From NCBI RefSeq assembly GCF_023150235.1, contig NZ_JAKLLH010000002.1:150676-214675 (forward strand): a DNA stretch of 64,000 nt, read 5' to 3'. Every line of letters begins with the position of its first letter. Within the stretch, counting starts at the first letter, position 1. Of this stretch, positions 1 to 9,191 are shown piece after piece. Position numbers and translations under genes: made by a program. The notes beneath the pieces were generated by a model. The model made no database searches. It had not been told where the DNA came from and saw only the letters and a program-made list of their open reading frames with translations. Source of the stretch: Azonexus sp. (GTDB lineage: Bacteria; Pseudomonadota; Gammaproteobacteria; Burkholderiales; Rhodocyclaceae).

Positions 1-165
1 GCCGGGGTTTATGAAATCCTCGGCGAGGAAGAAGGCCAGCCGCGCTTGCAGATCAATGCCCAGAACTGCTTGCACTGCAAGACCTGCGACATCAAGGACC
101 CGACCCAGAACATCATGTGGACGGTGCCTGAAGGTGGCGGCGGTCCGAACTATCCGAACATGTAA
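1..165 (+). CDS. etfD: Electron transfer flavoprotein-ubiquinone oxidoreductase, C-terminal fragment
   Basis: This is the last 54 codons of a gene that begins before the window; base 1 is a first codon position. The fragment carries the C-terminal ferredoxin-like end of ETF-QO: a cysteine cluster [12 protein letters not shown] at about residues 23-34 of the fragment, followed by the typical tail with [17 protein letters not shown]. In this family the cysteines bind the 4Fe-4S cluster that passes electrons from electron transfer flavoprotein to membrane quinone, linking acyl-CoA dehydrogenases to the respiratory chain. The CxxC spacing and the tail are nearly diagnostic, so the call is firm although most of the protein is missing. 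Confidence 0.93.
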   Translation, partial: AGVYEILGEEEGQPRLQINAQNCLHCKTCDIKDPTQNIMWTVPEGGGGPNYPNM

Positions 166-177
166 ACGAATAGCGCG

Positions 178-426
178 ATGAAGCCAGCTCCTGCTCCGGT
201 GGTCCGCCTGCTCCCGCGTCTGGCATTGCGGCGCTCGCTCGTCGCCCTGCTGGCCGGCACGCTCCTGGCGGTACTGGCCCTGCTGCTCGGCGGGCTCGCC
301 GACCTGTGGCAGATGTCGGTCCTGGGTCTTGGCGTGCGCTTGCAGGCACTAGCCTTCGTCGCGGCAATCTTTGTCATCCTGGTCGTGGTGCTCGGCAGCA
401 ATGCCGACGCTTCCTTGCAACGATGA
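178..426 (+). CDS. Small two-helix membrane protein, unknown function
   Basis: An 82-residue protein that starts 12 bases after the etfD stop and is probably co-transcribed with it. It has a basic, proline-containing N-terminus (about residues 1-18), then two hydrophobic stretches at about 19-42 and 54-75 joined by a short loop, consistent with two membrane helices. No motif allows assignment to a known family. Position next to ETF-QO, a quinone-linked membrane enzyme, is suggestive only. Reading frame and base composition fit the neighbourhood. A terminator hairpin lies about 90 bases downstream, which supports a two-gene transcription unit ending here. Confidence 0.55.
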   Translation: MKPAPAPVVRLLPRLALRRSLVALLAGTLLAVLALLLGGLADLWQMSVLGLGVRLQALAFVAAIFVILVVVLGSNADASLQR

Positions 427-516
427 GCGGCTTTGGCCTCCGGGCCGGGTTGTTTGTCGAAACGACCACTCTGCGGGAGAGATAACGGGAGAACAGCAAC
501 CGTCATCTCTTTTTTA

Positions 517-545
517 CGGGGCCTTCGGGCCCCGCTTTTTTTGTT
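517..545 (+). terminator. Rho-independent terminator after the etfD unit
   Basis: A 7-bp GC stem, CGGGGCC/GGCCCCG, closes on a UUCG tetraloop and is followed by a run of T residues. Also preceded by a T run, so it could act weakly in the other direction. It separates the etfD unit from the diguanylate cyclase. Confidence 0.85.
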
Positions 546-652
546 TGTGATTTTTGCCACTTGCAATGGGCATGCTGCGTCTGGCATATTGCCGCCTTGT
601 TCAATTTTGTCCGTAGCCTCTGGCGGCGGATTTCTTGCAGCGGAAATTCCTC

Positions 653-1729
653 ATGGAACATCAAACCAGTCGTTTGCCGGGCCTGTTGGGAAAACTCGGG
701 CAGATGACGTCGATTCGCGATACCGAGTTGCTGGAGCAGAGTCTGCTGCGCACCCTGGGGCCGCTGCTGGGAGTGTTGGATACCTCGCTCTATCGCGTCG
801 ATGAACGCTATGGTTTTACCCGCGCCACTTATTGCCACCGCTCCAAGGTGCTTGAAGGCGCGGCCGTCGAGCGCGTGGTCGAGCGGATCGAGCAGGTGCT
901 GAACCCCGGCCATATCGATGCTGACGTCCTGGCCGTCACCGATAACGTCCGGCTGCTCGCCAAGCCCTGTACCAAGCGCCTGGCCAAAGGGGCGGCGAGT
1001 GAATTCCTGATCGCCTATCCTCTGTTCGCCGCCAACGAGATCGTCGGCTTCTTCGTCTTCCTGCGCGACCGCGAGGTCTCCCCCAGCGAAGACACCATGA
1101 TTCGCGGCGTGCTCGAGGTGTTCTCGAACTACTATGCCCTGCTCGATGTCAGCCAGCGTGATCGCCTGACCGGCTTGCTCAACCGCCAGGCGCTGGAATC
1201 GAGTTTCGAGCGCATCTGGGCCGCTCTCGAGCGCCACGGAATCCATCTGCCCGACGATGGCGAGCGTCGCACGCCGCCATCCAACAATTACTGGCTGGCG
1301 GTGATCGATATCGACCGCTTCAAGAGTATCAACGATACCTATGGCCACATGGTCGGCGACGAAATCCTGCTGCTGGCATCGCGCCTGATGGAAAACACCT
1401 TTCGTTCCAACGACCTGCTTTACCGTTATGGCGGCGAGGAATTCGTGGCGATCATCACCGCCGAGAACGATGCGATTGCACACAATGTCTTCGAGCGCGT
1501 GCGGCTTGCCGTCGAAGCGCACTCCTTTCCCCGGGTCGAGACCCTGACCATCAGCATCGGCTATGCCCAGGTATCGGCCGAGGTGCTGCCGGTGGAGGTC
1601 TTGAGCCGGGCCGACCGCTGTCTTTACCAGGCCAAGCAGGACGGACGCAACCGTATCTACGAATACGGTCAACTGCTGCGGGCGGGCATTTTCCAGGAAG
1701 TCGTCTGCGCCGAGCCCGAGTTCTTCTGA
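653..1729 (+). CDS. Diguanylate cyclase with N-terminal GAF-like sensory region
   Basis: A soluble protein of about 358 residues. The C-terminal half (about 175-345) is a GGDEF domain: the signature reads YGGEEF, preceded by the nucleotide-binding stretch FKSINDTYGHMVGDE, so it should convert two GTP into cyclic di-GMP. The signature is GGEEF, which is normally active. The N-terminal region (about 30-165) has the composition and length of a GAF-like sensory domain and no membrane helices. An in-frame TTG at 635, with GGCGGA nine bases upstream, is an alternative start; ATG at 653 is chosen as the first standard start codon. It is monocistronic, and its stop codon lies inside a long inverted repeat shared with minE downstream. 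Confidence 0.88.
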   Translation: MEHQTSRLPGLLGKLGQMTSIRDTELLEQSLLRTLGPLLGVLDTSLYRVDERYGFTRATYCHRSKVLEGAAVERVVERIEQVLNPGHIDADVLAVTDNVRLLAKPCTKRLAKGAASEFLIAYPLFAANEIVGFFVFLRDREVSPSEDTMIRGVLEVFSNYYALLDVSQRDRLTGLLNRQALESSFERIWAALERHGIHLPDDGERRTPPSNNYWLAVIDIDRFKSINDTYGHMVGDEILLLASRLMENTFRSNDLLYRYGGEEFVAIITAENDAIAHNVFERVRLAVEAHSFPRVETLTISIGYAQVSAEVLPVEVLSRADRCLYQAKQDGRNRIYEYGQLLRAGIFQEVVCAEPEFF

Positions 1730-1754
1730 GCGCCGCCCGGCGGCACTCAGAAGA
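1721..1754. terminator. Inverted repeat between convergent diguanylate cyclase and minE
   Basis: TTCTTCTGAG at 1721-1730 is repeated inverted as CTCAGAAGAA at 1745-1754, with a GC-rich centre that can extend the stem. The left arm contains the diguanylate cyclase stop codon. It sits exactly between two convergent genes and probably terminates transcription in both directions, although it has no long T tract. Confidence 0.6.
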
Positions 1755-1765
1755 AGGGACTCGTC

Positions 1766-2020
1766 TCAGTCCTTTTCCGGCAGGACGATATTGACTTCCA
1801 GGACCTCGTAACGGTCCTGTTTTTCCAGCGATACGCGGATGTCGTTCTGGTCGATCTTGACGTATTTCGAGATGACCGCGATCAGTTCGCGCTGCAATTG
1901 CGGCAGAAAGGTTGCGCTGCCGCCGCCGTCACGCTCGTGCGCGATGATCAGTTGCAGGCGCTCCTTCGCCACCTGGGCGGATTTCGGCTTGTTGCCGAAG
2001 AGCAGGGAGAGCAGGGACAT
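1766..2020 (-). CDS. minE: Cell division topological specificity factor MinE
   Basis: An 84-residue MinE, the usual length. The N-terminal amphipathic targeting segment MSLLSLLFG is followed by the anti-MinCD region (residues about 10-35, with [13 protein letters not shown]) and the C-terminal dimerisation domain (about 36-84). MinE binds MinD on the membrane, stimulates its ATPase and drives pole-to-pole oscillation, so that MinC inhibition is lowest at midcell. It is the last gene of minCDE and begins one base after the minD stop, so translation is probably coupled. The operon order C-D-E is the standard proteobacterial one. Confidence 0.97.
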   Translation of the reverse strand: MSLLSLLFGNKPKSAQVAKERLQLIIAHERDGGGSATFLPQLQRELIAVISKYVKIDQNDIRVSLEKQDRYEVLEVNIVLPEKD

Positions 2021-2021
2021 C

Positions 2022-2837
2022 TTACTTGCCTCCGAACAGGCGCTTCAGCAGACCCGGCTTGACGTAGTCGACAAAGCGCAGCGGTCGGCTCTCGCCGAGG
2101 AAGCGGGCGATCACGTCCTGATAGGCGTCGGCGGCTTCGCTTTCCTTCTGGTGGATGACCGGGGTGCCCTGGTTCGAGGCTTGCAACACTTCCTCGGACT
2201 CGGGGATGACGCCGATGATCTCGACCCGCAGGATTTCCTGGATGTCCTTGTACGACAGCATTTCGCCGGCTTCGACGCGGCCCGGGTTGTAGCGGGTGAT
2301 CAGCAGGTGTTCCTTGACCGGTTCGCGGCCTTCGAGGGCGCGCCGCGACTTGGCCTGGAGGATGCCGAGGATGCGGTCGGAGTCGCGTACCGACGAGACC
2401 TCCGGATTGGTCACGACAATCGCTTCGTCGGCGAAGGTCAGCGCCATCACCGCGCCGTGCTCGATGCCGGCCGGCGAGTCGCAGATCACGTAGTCGAAGG
2501 CCATGTGTTCGAGTTCCTTGAGGACTTTCTCGACCCCGGCTTCGGTCAGCGCATCCTTGTCGCGGGTTTGCGAGGCCGGCAGCACGAACAGGTTGTCGCA
2601 GTGCTTGTCCTTGATCATCGCCTGGGTCAGCGTCGCTTCGCCGTTGATCACGTTGATCAGGTCATAGACCACGCGGCGTTCACAGCCCATGATCAGGTCG
2701 AGGTTGCGCAGGCCGACGTCGAAGTCGATCACGGCCGTCTTGAAACCGCGCAGGGCGAGGCCGGAAGAGAAGCTGGCGCTGGTGGTGGTCTTGCCGACGC
2801 CACCCTTGCCGGAGGTCACGGTAATGATGCGGGTCAC
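2022..2837 (-). CDS. minD: Septum site-determining ATPase MinD
   Basis: A 271-residue ParA/MinD-type ATPase. The deviant Walker A motif GKGGVGKTT is at about residues 10-18, the Walker B region [17 protein letters not shown] at about 35-51, and the C-terminal membrane-targeting amphipathic helix is visible as [14 protein letters not shown]-bound MinD dimerises on the inner membrane, recruits MinC and is released by MinE. The length matches E. coli MinD (270). It lies 36 bases downstream of minC and one base upstream of minE. All expected motifs are intact. Confidence 0.98.
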   Translation of the reverse strand: MTRIITVTSGKGGVGKTTTSASFSSGLALRGFKTAVIDFDVGLRNLDLIMGCERRVVYDLINVINGEATLTQAMIKDKHCDNLFVLPASQTRDKDALTEAGVEKVLKELEHMAFDYVICDSPAGIEHGAVMALTFADEAIVVTNPEVSSVRDSDRILGILQAKSRRALEGREPVKEHLLITRYNPGRVEAGEMLSYKDIQEILRVEIIGVIPESEEVLQASNQGTPVIHQKESEAADAYQDVIARFLGESRPLRFVDYVKPGLLKRLFGGK

Positions 2838-2873
2838 TTTAAGTTCTCGCTGGGATATGTGAATAGAGGGAGT

Positions 2874-3704
2874 TTATCTGAGCGCCAGCGCGGCGACGGC
2901 CAGGCGCATGGCATCGCCCTCCTGCCGCAGGCTGATCACGGCGGGCTGGCGGGCGAGGTCGGCGGGAACGCCGGCCTCGAAGGTACGGTACATGCCGGCG
3001 ATCGAGACCAGTTCGGCTTCGAGGCTGGTGGTGAAGATGCGGGCATCGGCGTTGCCGTTGGCACCGGCCAGGGCGCGGCCGCGCAAGGGGGCGTAAACGT
3101 GGATGCTGCCGTCGGCGATCACCTCGGCGCCGGCGCTGACCATGGCGGTGACGATCAGGTCGCCGCCGCGGGCATAGACGCGTTGTCCCGAGCGCAAGGG
3201 CTTGTCGACGATCAGCGTGGCGGCCGGGAGCGCTGCCGGCGGCGGGACCGGTGCCGCGCTCGGCGTCGGTGCTGCGGTCGGCGTCGGTGCTGCGGTCGGC
3301 GTCGGTGCTGCGGTCGGCGCCGGCGGTACGCTGGCGGCCGGGGCCGGGGGTTCGCTGGACGGGCGGGGCGGCGGGCTGCGACGGGCCAGGGCGTCGCCGC
3401 TGGCTTGCGGCAGACCGGCGGCGGCGGCATCGGCAGCGAGTCCGTCGCCCAGACCGTGGACGGCAATGGCGTGCAGGCCGGATTCGCCGAGCAATTGGCG
3501 GATCGCGCCCCAGTCGGCGGTCTCCGGCAGTCCGGCAGCATCGCTGAAGTCGAGCAAGGCCAGCTCGTCGCCGAAGAAATCAGGGGAGTTGCCGGTCAGT
3601 TCCTGCAACGCCAGGCGCAACGCCGATACATCCACGGTCGACAGCTGGATCAGGATGATTTTCAGGGTCGTGCCCTTGAACTGGATCGGTGCTTCTTTCG
3701 ACAT
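2874..3704 (-). CDS. minC: Septum site-determining protein MinC with repeat-expanded linker
   Basis: A 276-residue MinC. The N-terminal FtsZ-inhibiting domain (about 1-110) is followed by a proline/alanine/threonine linker (about 115-170) and the C-terminal beta-helix that binds MinD and dimerises (about 175-276, with [15 protein letters not shown]). MinC blocks FtsZ assembly away from midcell. Most of the linker is encoded by an 18-bp tandem repeat at 3250-3321, giving a PTAAPT hexapeptide repeated four times, so the protein is longer than E. coli MinC (231). The start at 3704 gives [11 protein letters not shown]; a longer open frame upstream is antisense to gpmI and not credible. It is divergent from gpmI. 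Confidence 0.94.
   Translation of the reverse strand: MSKEAPIQFKGTTLKIILIQLSTVDVSALRLALQELTGNSPDFFGDELALLDFSDAAGLPETADWGAIRQLLGESGLHAIAVHGLGDGLAADAAAAGLPQASGDALARRSPPPRPSSEPPAPAASVPPAPTAAPTPTAAPTPTAAPTPSAAPVPPPAALPAATLIVDKPLRSGQRVYARGGDLIVTAMVSAGAEVIADGSIHVYAPLRGRALAGANGNADARIFTTSLEAELVSIAGMYRTFEAGVPADLARQPAVISLRQEGDAMRLAVAALALR
3250..3321. repeat. Four 18-bp tandem repeats inside minC
   Basis: Unit GGTGCTGCGGTCGGCGTC on the plus strand, at 3250 (degenerate), 3268, 3286 and 3304 (last unit ends GCC). The unit is a multiple of three and encodes six residues of the flexible MinC linker, so copy number can change without a frameshift. Confidence 0.9.
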
Positions 3705-3815
3705 GCTGGTGACGATCTGGCGGCGAACGGAGATTAACAAAGCGGCAATTATCCCATAGGCCGCGGCGGTGAACGGTAAAATCGCCCCTTTCATCCTCCC
3801 TTCCGGGTCTTCTCC

Positions 3816-5468
<1,653 letters not shown>

Positions 5469-5480
5469 CCCAGGGCCAGT

Positions 5481-5540
5481 GCTTTGCCCGTGTCGGCCGA
5501 TGGTGAATTGCCACGAGGACAAGCCGGCGCCGGGCAAAGC
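5481..5540. repeat. Spaced inverted repeat downstream of gpmI
   Basis: GCTTTGCCCG at 5481-5490 recurs inverted as CGGGCAAAGC at 5531-5540, with a 40-base spacer that holds a smaller CGGCGCCG palindrome. It could fold as a long stem that ends the gpmI transcript; there is no T tract, so the role is uncertain. Confidence 0.4.
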
Positions 5541-5640
5541 AATAGACGTTGTTTGCCATAAATCTGTAACGATTCGGTCATCGGAGAGCGATAATCGCGG
5601 GTTGAGCAATTACTTGTGGTCATTCGTCCGGGGGGGATCG

Positions 5641-6762
5641 ATGTTCTGGGGTAAAACAAGGGAGCTGACCGAGCTTCAGGCGCAATTTTCACGGTCGACG
5701 CAGGAAAACGCACAATTACGCAGCGACAACGACTTGCTGCGTACCCAGTTGGAAGCGCAGGCGGCTGCCTGGAAAATGAAGGAGTTCGAGTGCGACACCT
5801 TGCGCCAGATACTCGGACATCTTGCCGCCTTCAGCGATACCCTGGGCGGTTCGCAACAAAGCCTCGGCGCGATGGCGATGCAATTGCGCGAGGAACGGGC
5901 TCAAGCGGTACGGGCGGCGACGGTATCGGTGGAGAGCGGTCGGGTAACGACCGAGATCGCCTCCAGCCTCAACCAGCTGGCCAGCGATTCCTCCTCGGCG
6001 GCGGGCGCCGTCGCCAGCCTGGCTGACCAGGCCGAGCAGATCGATGCAATTGTCCAGTTGATCCACGACATCGCCGATCAGACCAACCTGCTGGCACTCA
6101 ATGCCGCAATCGAAGCTGCCCGCGCCGGCGAGTCGGGACGCGGCTTCGCGGTTGTTGCCGACGAGGTGCGTAAATTGGCCGAGCGCACTTCCAAGGCGAC
6201 GCGCGATATTTCCGAACTGGTGGCCGGCGTGCGCCACAACTCGGTGGCGGCCAAATCGGCAATGGACGGTCTGTCCCTGGCGGCCGGCAATTTCAGCCAG
6301 CGTGGCACGCAGGCTACCGAGCGCATGGCGCAGGTGGTGGTTTTGGCGCAGCGCATGGAGGGCGTCATTGCCGGCGGCGCCTTGAACAGTTTCGTCGAGC
6401 TGGCCAAGGTTGACCATCTGGTCTTCAAATTCCGCATCTACATGGGTCTTTTCGGCTTGATCACACTCGCAAGTTGCGATGTTGCTTCACATACCGGCTG
6501 TCGCCTCGGCAAGTGGTACTACGAAGGCGAGGGGCGAGAATGCTTCAGCCGTCTTGCCGGTTATCGCGAACTCGAGGCGCCGCATATCGAGGTGCACGCA
6601 GAGGGGATTGCCGCGCTGGCAGCGCGCGATCGCGGCGAGGTCGACAAAATGCTGTACCACGTGGAAAAGATGGAAAGTGCAAGCGGCAAGGTCGTGGCTT
6701 GTCTGGATCGAATGGCGGAAGCGGCGAAGAACGACCCGGCGCTGCTCTGCCACAGCGATTAG
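5641..6762 (+). CDS. Soluble chemoreceptor with C-terminal CZB zinc-binding domain
   Basis: A 373-residue methyl-accepting chemotaxis protein without signal peptide or membrane helices. An N-terminal coiled coil (about 5-60) leads into the signalling domain. The highly conserved tip [20 protein letters not shown] at about 149-168 would contact CheA and CheW. After it comes a CZB domain (about 255-365) with the expected zinc ligands: His in VDHLVFKF, Cys in GCRLGKWYY, and the His residues of [10 protein letters not shown]. Cytoplasmic CZB receptors are known to sense zinc or hypochlorous acid; which applies here cannot be read from sequence. The start has a strong GGGGGG ribosome site about 9 bases upstream. 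Its N-terminus contains a half copy of the dispersed palindrome (5686-5699). Confidence 0.92.
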   Translation: MFWGKTRELTELQAQFSRSTQENAQLRSDNDLLRTQLEAQAAAWKMKEFECDTLRQILGHLAAFSDTLGGSQQSLGAMAMQLREERAQAVRAATVSVESGRVTTEIASSLNQLASDSSSAAGAVASLADQAEQIDAIVQLIHDIADQTNLLALNAAIEAARAGESGRGFAVVADEVRKLAERTSKATRDISELVAGVRHNSVAAKSAMDGLSLAAGNFSQRGTQATERMAQVVVLAQRMEGVIAGGALNSFVELAKVDHLVFKFRIYMGLFGLITLASCDVASHTGCRLGKWYYEGEGRECFSRLAGYRELEAPHIEVHAEGIAALAARDRGEVDKMLYHVEKMESASGKVVACLDRMAEAAKNDPALLCHSD

Positions 6763-6856
6763 GCTAAGGGTTTTCCCTGATGTCGCGGACTGGTCTTAGG
6801 CGGACAATCCCGCCCTTTGCGCAGGCCTCGCTGCGTCTTTACGGATTCTTCTCCAG

Positions 6857-7648
6857 ATGAAAAAAATGTTCTCCCTGCTGGCGCTGGCCCTGGTCGCCGG
6901 CTTGTCCCTGACCGCCTGCGGCAAGAAGGAAGCGGCGCCGGCGGCCGCCACGCCGGCACCGGCGGCCAAGATCGTGGTCGGCCTCGACGACAATTTTCCA
7001 CCGATGGGCTTCCGCGACGCCAAGGGTAATCTGGTCGGCTTCGACATCGATCTCGCCCGCGAAGCCGCCAAGCGTCTTGGCGCCGAAGTCGAGTTCAAGC
7101 CGATCGACTGGAACGCCAAGGAAGCCGAACTCGGCGGCAAGCGCGTCGACGTGCTGTGGAATGGCCTGACCATCACCGAGCCGCGCAAGGAAAAGATCGC
7201 CTTCACCGCGCCGTACCTGGAAAACCGCCAGATCGTGATCGTTGCCGCCAACTCGCCGCTGAAGACCAAGGCCGATCTGGCCGGCAAGGTGATCGGCGTG
7301 CAGGAAGGTTCTAGCGCGGTCGAAGCCATCGACAAGGACGCCGCCGGCAAGACGCTCAAGGAATTGAAGAAGTTCGGCGACAACGTCACCGCGCTGATGG
7401 ACCTGTCTACCGGCCGTCTCGATGCACTGGTGGTCGACGAAGTGGTCGGCCGCTACTACACCGCCAAGAAGCCGGGCGAATACACCATCCTCGACGAACA
7501 TTTCGGTACCGAGGAATACGGTGTCGGTGTGCGCAAGGACGACGCCGAGCTGCTCGGCAAGCTGCAGCAGGCGATGGATGCGATGAAGCAGGACGGCGCC
7601 GCCGCCCGCATCTCGACCGAGTGGTTCGGCAAGAACATCGTCAAGTAA
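6857..7648 (+). CDS. Polar amino acid ABC transporter substrate-binding lipoprotein
   Basis: A 263-residue periplasmic binding protein of family 3 (SBP_bac_3). The N-terminus is a lipoprotein signal with lipobox LTAC (Cys at about 21), then an alanine/proline linker, then the binding fold beginning IVVGLDDNFPPMGF. The motifs VGFDIDLAREAAKRLG and TITEPRKEKIAFTAPY are typical of binding proteins for polar amino acids such as Arg, Gln, Glu or cystine. It is first in a three-gene operon with a permease and an ATPase. A hairpin just after the stop probably keeps its level above that of the membrane genes. The exact substrate cannot be told from sequence. Confidence 0.92.
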   Translation: MKKMFSLLALALVAGLSLTACGKKEAAPAAATPAPAAKIVVGLDDNFPPMGFRDAKGNLVGFDIDLAREAAKRLGAEVEFKPIDWNAKEAELGGKRVDVLWNGLTITEPRKEKIAFTAPYLENRQIVIVAANSPLKTKADLAGKVIGVQEGSSAVEAIDKDAAGKTLKELKKFGDNVTALMDLSTGRLDALVVDEVVGRYYTAKKPGEYTILDEHFGTEEYGVGVRKDDAELLGKLQQAMDAMKQDGAAARISTEWFGKNIVK

Positions 7649-7653
7649 GGATC

Positions 7654-7676
7654 AGGCCTCGCGTACTGCGGGGCCT
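7654..7676 (+). terminator. Attenuating hairpin between binding-protein and permease genes
   Basis: Arms AGGCCTCGC and GCGGGGCCT (one G-U pair) around a 5-base loop, followed by TTCT. Placed between a binding-protein gene and its permease, this is the usual position for partial termination or 3'-end protection of the upstream message. Confidence 0.6.
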
Positions 7677-7705
7677 TTCTCCCGTCCCTCGGGCGGGGAG
7701 CACGC

Positions 7706-8359
7706 ATGGATTACCTCTTTCAGATACTCGGGCCCTTGCTCGCCGGCACTGGCGTCACGCTGCAGGTCTTTGCCCTGACGCTGTTGCTGGCGGTGCCGCT
7801 GGGCCTGGGGCTGGCCTTGCTGCGGCTGTCGCACTGGCCGCTGGCGCGGACGCTGGTCGGCGGCTATGTATGGTTGATGCGCGGCACGCCGCTGATGCTG
7901 CAGATGCTGTTCATCTACTTCGCGCTGCCCTTCGTGCCGGTGATCGGCATCCGCCTGCCCGATTTTCCGGCGGCGATTCTCGCCTTCGTGCTCAATTACG
8001 CGGCCTACTTTGCCGAAATCTTCCGTGCCGGCATCCAGTCGGTCGGCAAGGGGCAATACGAAGCGGCGCAAGTGCTCGGCATGAGCCGGGCGCAGACGAT
8101 GCGGCGGATCATCCTGCCGCAGATGGTCAAGCGCATCCTGCCGCCGCTGAGCAACGAGACGATCACGCTGGTCAAGGACACCTCGCTGATCTACGTGCTG
8201 GCCATGAACGACCTGTTGCGCGCCGCGCGTGGCCTGGTCCAGCGCGATTTCACGACCATGCCCTTTGTCGTCGCCGCCGCCTTTTACCTGGTGATGACGT
8301 TGTTGCTGACCTGGGGCTTCGCCCGCCTGGAGAAAAAATATGCCGTCTACGACGACTGA
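7706..8359 (+). CDS. Polar amino acid ABC transporter permease
   Basis: A 217-residue inner-membrane permease of the HisMQ/GlnP family with about five membrane helices. The early segment [16 protein letters not shown] and the cytoplasmic coupling EAA loop [20 protein letters not shown] (around 113-132) are both present; the latter docks on the ATPase. Only one permease gene is found, so it probably works as a homodimer. The next gene starts inside its last codons (20-base overlap), implying translational coupling. Confidence 0.94.
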   Translation: MDYLFQILGPLLAGTGVTLQVFALTLLLAVPLGLGLALLRLSHWPLARTLVGGYVWLMRGTPLMLQMLFIYFALPFVPVIGIRLPDFPAAILAFVLNYAAYFAEIFRAGIQSVGKGQYEAAQVLGMSRAQTMRRIILPQMVKRILPPLSNETITLVKDTSLIYVLAMNDLLRAARGLVQRDFTTMPFVVAAAFYLVMTLLLTWGFARLEKKYAVYDD

Positions 8360-9116
8360 GCCGATGCTGGTCGCCCGCGACCTGCACAAGCGCTTCGGCG
8401 AACACGAGGTGCTGCGCGGCGTCTCGCTGACGGTCGGCAAGGGCGAAGTGATCGCGGTGATCGGGCCGTCCGGCTCGGGCAAGAGCACCTTTCTGCGCTG
8501 TCTCAACCACCTGGAAAATATCGACCGGGGCGAGGTCCGCATCGCCGGCGAAGCCCTGGTCACGACCACGGCCGACGGGCTCTGCCGCTATGCGCCGGAA
8601 GCCGAGGCGCGGCGGATCTGCCAGCGGATGGGGATGGTCTTCCAGCACTTCAACCTGTTTCCGCACCTGACCGTGCTGCAGAACCTGATCGAGGCGCCGC
8701 TGACGGTCAAGGGGCTGAGCCGCGCCGAGATCGAGCCGCTGGCCGACGAACTGCTGCGCAAGGTCGGGCTGTTCGCCAAGCGCGACGCCTATCCGTCGCG
8801 GCTGTCCGGTGGCCAGAAGCAGCGGGTGGCGATTGCCCGCGCGCTGGCAATGGCACCCGACATCATGCTCTTCGACGAACCGACCTCGGCGCTCGACCCC
8901 GAACTCACCGGCGAAGTCCTGCGCAGCATGCGCCAGCTCGCCGACGAGCACATGACCATGCTCGTCGTCACTCACGAAATGAGCTTCGCCCGCGACGTGT
9001 CGACGCGGACCATCTTCATGGACGGCGGCGAAATCGTCGAAGCCGGTGCGCCGCAGGAATTGTTCGGCCGACCGCAACAGGCCCGCACCCAAGCCTTCCT
9101 GCGCCACATGCTGTAA
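8340..9116 (+). CDS. Polar amino acid ABC transporter ATP-binding protein
   Basis: A 258-residue ATPase of the GlnQ/HisP family. Walker [11 protein letters not shown] (about 45-54), Q-loop in [15 protein letters not shown], signature LSGGQKQR (about 157) and Walker [16 protein letters not shown] are intact, with the H-loop His in VVTHEM. It energises uptake through the permease whose gene it overlaps by 20 bases. The insertion between Walker A and the Q-loop (about 80-100) is slightly longer than in GlnQ. It ends the operon and is followed by the largest copy of the dispersed palindrome, which probably serves as the terminator. Confidence 0.95.
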   Translation: MPSTTTEPMLVARDLHKRFGEHEVLRGVSLTVGKGEVIAVIGPSGSGKSTFLRCLNHLENIDRGEVRIAGEALVTTTADGLCRYAPEAEARRICQRMGMVFQHFNLFPHLTVLQNLIEAPLTVKGLSRAEIEPLADELLRKVGLFAKRDAYPSRLSGGQKQRVAIARALAMAPDIMLFDEPTSALDPELTGEVLRSMRQLADEHMTMLVVTHEMSFARDVSTRTIFMDGGEIVEAGAPQELFGRPQQARTQAFLRHML

Positions 9117-9127
9117 ACCGCCGGGCC

Positions 9128-9173
9128 GGTTTTTGCCGATTTTCACGGTCGACCGTGAAAACCGGCAAAAACC
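9128..9173. repeat. Large copy of the dispersed GTCGAC palindrome, bidirectional terminator
   Basis: A 46-base inverted repeat centred between 9150 and 9151, with 23-bp arms and a single mismatch (9139/9162). The centre is TTTTCACGGTCGACCGTGAAAA. It lies between the convergent ATPase gene and the indolepyruvate oxidoreductase gene and can form a very stable hairpin in RNA from either strand. It is the most extended member of the repeat family in this window. Confidence 0.9.
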
Positions 9174-9191
9174 CGGGGGCGCGGCCAAGGC

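Noticed and set aside
503-1672. Long open frame antisense to the diguanylate cyclase
   Set aside because: High-GC shadow of the GGDEF gene with no start signals or family pattern.
1839-3737. 632-residue frame on the plus strand across minD and minC
   Set aside because: Repetitive glycine/arginine-rich shadow of the min operon; no ribosome site.
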